This document shows, piece by piece, positions 60,794-64,000 of a stretch of DNA of 64,000 nt. Location: NCBI GenBank assembly GCA_013377075.1, contig JACABD010000002.1, forward strand, positions 1 to 64,000, written 5' to 3'. Position 1 is the stretch's first letter. Every line of letters begins with the position of its first letter. The DNA is from Geobacteraceae bacterium. Its GTDB lineage: Bacteria; Desulfobacterota; Desulfuromonadia; Geobacterales; DSM-12255. The notes under the pieces are model-generated. The model was not told the origin of the DNA and did not search any database. It was given only the letters and a program-made list of their open reading frames with translations. The position numbers and the translations under genes were made by a program.

Positions 60794-63158
60794 CCGTTTA
60801 TTTCTGCTGGTATACGAAGCTGTCCATCGCCATAAGAAGAGAACACTGACAGCAGTTGTTCTGGTCACGCTTCTCTTTACTGCGATCCTTCCATTTATCC
60901 GCTATGAAGGGAGCATCGACCTTATGCTCCCGCCGGACAGGGAGATCACCAGAAGCATGAACTTTCTGAAAGATTCGAATCTTTCGGACAAGATGGTAGT
61001 CTCCCTCGCCCTGACTGATTCATCTATGGGGAAACGTGAGCTGTTTGAGGCAGTAGATTCCCTTGCAGCTTCCCTTAAAAAGCCATATTTCAAGAAGGTG
61101 ATGACCGGCTTTTCAGTCGGCAACCTGATGGAGGAATTTTCCGTACTTCAGTATGGCCCACAGATCCTTGGCGATGAAGAGATGTCGCAGATAGCTGCGA
61201 TGCTGACCCCTGAAAACGTCTCGAAAAAAATTAAGGGTATCTATCTCCAGTCAATGCGGCCCGATGGCATATTCACCGCATCAATGTCCCGTACCGACCC
61301 CCTTGGTATCAAGTTGATGATTCTGAATAAGCTAAAGGCCATACCGGCCTCAATGAATTTTGATGTCTCCATTGAAGACGGGCATTTTATCAGCCGTGAT
61401 GGACGCCATGCCATGCTGGTCATCCAGACCGATGTGCCAATGATGGATGCCGTTAGATCAAAGGGTCTTGTCAGTGAGCTTGAAGCAAAGCTTAAACTTC
61501 TCCCCCCCTATATTGCTGCTGACATAGTCAGTGGACATCTGCACACTGTCAGTAACGAAAAGGTGATCAAGAGAGACATAGCAGTTGCATCATATATCGC
61601 ATCAGCAGCTTTTTTGATTCTTTTCCTTGGAATCTTTCGTGATCCCAAGGTCATATTTGTCTTTATCATTCCGTTTATGGCCGTTGTCTGGTCAATCGCC
61701 CTTGCCACACTTGTTGAAGGAAAACTCTCCTTTCTTGTCATCGGCTTTGGCACTTCAATTGCCGGTATATCCATAGATTACGGTCTTCTGGTTTACATTG
61801 CCATAAAACGGGGCATTGACAAAGTCCGCATGCTCAAGATGGCAAAACTGGTGACCGTTGATGCCATGACCACGGTATTCAGCTTTGTGGTTCTCTTTTT
61901 CTCCATGATCAAGGGGTATCACCAGCTGGCCCTGTTCTCAATCCTCTGTGTTCTCATCTGCCTGCTCTTCTCACTTTTTGTGCTCCCCCTGGTAATTTCA
62001 GTCAAAGGAGAGGCAACGGAACGGGACAGCTCAGTTGGCGACAGGCTCAGAAATTTCAAGTGGCCCGCCAAACCGTGCATAGCTGTCTGGCTGATACTGT
62101 CAGCAGTGGCCCTTTATCAGTCAATGTCGGTGAAATTTGACAGTGACCTGAAGAGATTTGACGGTACTGAACCGCGAATTCTACAGATGGAGAAGAATTT
62201 CAACACTATCTGGGGTGGCAAGGATAGTCAGGCCATTATGGTAGTTACCGGAAAGAGCCTGGAAGAGGCAATGCAGCTTAATGATTCTCTTTTCAAGGAA
62301 GCTTCTGCACGGCTTCCCAAGGGGGAATTTTCCAGTCTTGCCTACTTCTGGCCATCTGAAAAGACAAGAACAGAGAACCGCGCACGGTGGCTCAGTTTTT
62401 GGAAAGATGGTGGAGAAGAGAGACTGAAGAGCCTCATACGGAGCAGCTCTTTACAGTATGGATTTACTCCGGAGGCGTTCACCCCATTTTTTGACGGACT
62501 CTATGCACTCCCCAATGAAGGTCAGGCAGCTACGGGGGTTATGGCTCAACTAAAAGAGCGCTACGTCATTGAAAGGAACGGTTCTGTGAGGCTTCTCTCC
62601 TTTTTCCCTGACAAAAAGGAGTATCTTGACGCCCTTGCCCCAATTGTTAAAGAGAACACCTTCATTGTCTCCAAATTAGCCATTTCCGAGTCCATGACAC
62701 GCTTTACGCTGAAAGAGACAAAATTGCTTGCGCCCCTGGCAATCCTATTTAATATTCTTCTGGCCTGGATCTTTTTCAGAAGCTGGAAAGAGGCTCTGAT
62801 AGCGCTTGTACCGCTTTTTACCGGTGTTGTCTGGTTCATCGGCATAATGTCTTTTTTCAATGTGCCGCTCAATATTGTCAACATTATTGCAGCCATCATC
62901 TCCACCGGAGTCATTGTTGACTACGGTCTCGGCATGACCTATGAATACCGTTATAACCTCAAACTTGGGACAGTGGTTGCTGTCACCCTGTCAGCGGCGA
63001 CAAACATGATCGGCTCCGGAGCCCTACTCTTTGCCAACTACCCGGCCCTTTACTCGACCGGCATCGCTATGGTTGTCTGCATGGTTTCCGGATATCTCTC
63101 TTCGTTGATTATCATTCCTTCGCTGATAAGCCTGATGAAGCCGGTTGAGACCAAATGA
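60786..63158 (+). CDS. MMPL/RND-family exporter
   Basis: About 12 TM segments in two halves with large extracytoplasmic loops; GTSIAGISIDYGLLVYIA and ISTGVIVDYGLGMTYEYRY. Confidence 0.85.
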   Translation: MFDRLFLLVYEAVHRHKKRTLTAVVLVTLLFTAILPFIRYEGSIDLMLPPDREITRSMNFLKDSNLSDKMVVSLALTDSSMGKRELFEAVDSLAASLKKPYFKKVMTGFSVGNLMEEFSVLQYGPQILGDEEMSQIAAMLTPENVSKKIKGIYLQSMRPDGIFTASMSRTDPLGIKLMILNKLKAIPASMNFDVSIEDGHFISRDGRHAMLVIQTDVPMMDAVRSKGLVSELEAKLKLLPPYIAADIVSGHLHTVSNEKVIKRDIAVASYIASAAFLILFLGIFRDPKVIFVFIIPFMAVVWSIALATLVEGKLSFLVIGFGTSIAGISIDYGLLVYIAIKRGIDKVRMLKMAKLVTVDAMTTVFSFVVLFFSMIKGYHQLALFSILCVLICLLFSLFVLPLVISVKGEATERDSSVGDRLRNFKWPAKPCIAVWLILSAVALYQSMSVKFDSDLKRFDGTEPRILQMEKNFNTIWGGKDSQAIMVVTGKSLEEAMQLNDSLFKEASARLPKGEFSSLAYFWPSEKTRTENRARWLSFWKDGGEERLKSLIRSSSLQYGFTPEAFTPFFDGLYALPNEGQAATGVMAQLKERYVIERNGSVRLLSFFPDKKEYLDALAPIVKENTFIVSKLAISESMTRFTLKETKLLAPLAILFNILLAWIFFRSWKEALIALVPLFTGVVWFIGIMSFFNVPLNIVNIIAAIISTGVIVDYGLGMTYEYRYNLKLGTVVAVTLSAATNMIGSGALLFANYPALYSTGIAMVVCMVSGYLSSLIIIPSLISLMKPVETK

Positions 63159-63838
63159 AATCTGTTTTACTGATCATACTGCTGCTCTGTGCTGCGGCCT
63201 GCACACCGGCTGTTTTCCCAAAGGGACAGAGTGTATTAATAAATAATGTTAATCCTGCTGAACTTGTCGAACGCTACAAAAGCTCACTCCCCGAAACCCT
63301 TAACTCCTTGAATTCGGTTGTTTTTGACTATGCCGGCATTAAATTTCTTGGTCTCGGATTTATCGAAATTGATCGTAAAAACGAGAGCTTCAGGGTTGTA
63401 TGTCTCAATCCCATGGGGGTCAAGTTGTTTGATCTCAGTGGCGACAAAATAGGTACAGTGACAAATTTCGCCATAGAACCGATGGCAAAGCAGGGTGATA
63501 TTGCCGCACTGGTTGCTGCGGATATCCGTCGTATCTATTTTAATTCTGTTCTGGAGAAATATGTCGAACTGCGCCATGGCGAGCATGAACTCCTTTTCGG
63601 AGGCGGTACACCAAGCGGCTATCTGGAGCATATCTATTCAGGCATAAATGGCGACCTTGCAGAAAAGAGATTCTATAAAGATCAGTTTATCTCCTGGCAG
63701 GTCAGTTACCATGATTACAGGAGCATCGACGGCAAACGTTTTCCCCATGGAATAGTGCTTACAAATTACCGTGATGGTTATCAGCTTGTCATTCGAGAGA
63801 AGGAGCGTGACCTTGAAAAAGATAAAGAGTCAGATTGA
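63155..63838 (+). CDS. DUF3261-like lipoprotein
   Basis: Lipobox-like LLLCAAACTP; position after MMPL exporter as in aryl-polyene-type clusters. Confidence 0.7.
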   Translation: MKSVLLIILLLCAAACTPAVFPKGQSVLINNVNPAELVERYKSSLPETLNSLNSVVFDYAGIKFLGLGFIEIDRKNESFRVVCLNPMGVKLFDLSGDKIGTVTNFAIEPMAKQGDIAALVAADIRRIYFNSVLEKYVELRHGEHELLFGGGTPSGYLEHIYSGINGDLAEKRFYKDQFISWQVSYHDYRSIDGKRFPHGIVLTNYRDGYQLVIREKERDLEKDKESD

Positions 63839-64000
63839 AGAGCTGCTTAAACTAAGGCCTATTGCGGATGGCACTGTAGAAGGATTGTTTACCTTCCCTC
63901 CAGATTTTATCGGTTTTCAGGGACATTTTCCCGGTGGAGCCATTCTTCCCGGGGCCTGCCAGATTCAGGCGCTTCTTTCCTTACTGGAGAAATCTGTAGG
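63807..64000 (+). CDS. hotdog 3-hydroxyacyl-ACP dehydratase-like protein (partial, runs off window)
   Basis: GTG start; VTLKKIKSQIEELLKLRPIADGTVEGLFTFPPDFIGFQGHFPGGAILPGACQIQALLSLLEKSV; GHFPGxxxLPG motif. Confidence 0.75.
   Translation, partial: MTLKKIKSQIEELLKLRPIADGTVEGLFTFPPDFIGFQGHFPGGAILPGACQIQALLSLLEKSV

Overview
64-kb chromosomal window, gene-dense, reading like a Desulfuromonadota/Geobacter-like genome (lineage inferred from gene content, not proven). Main blocks: acnB; an orphan ParM-like actin (-); a REC-PilZ protein; aminotransferase plus NtrX-like regulator; rnr; the conserved rimP-nusA-ylxR/ylxQ-infB-rbfA-nrnA-truB-rpsO-pnp block; an M16 protease, dut, an M29 peptidase, a Sua5-family protein, a membrane NERD-domain protein, yacG and gltX; tRNA-Gly(CCC); a HAD hydrolase and hrpB; a GEMM-type cyclic-dinucleotide riboswitch with terminator upstream of a 1494-aa repeat (MBG/Ig-like) secreted protein; tRNA-Ala(GGC); lgt; a minus-strand partner-switching module that includes a Na+/solute symporter-GAF-SpoIIE fusion; mreB, LPS-sugar genes and mreC; amtB with a sigma-54-like promoter and 5'-terminal hairpin; a CBS/DRTGG/DHH pyrophosphatase; and mutL. 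From 51.2 kb to the right edge there is an FAS-II-like lipid/polyene cluster, cut by the window end. It encodes two phytoene-desaturase-like FAD enzymes, KR, KS, ACP, an acyltransferase, an AMP ligase, a radical SAM/SPASM-hotdog dehydratase fusion, LolA, MMPL, a DUF3261-like lipoprotein and a second hotdog dehydratase. It resembles aryl-polyene and ladderane-type clusters but has its own composition, and it is my best candidate for an undescribed system. I saw no CRISPR array, IS element or prophage.
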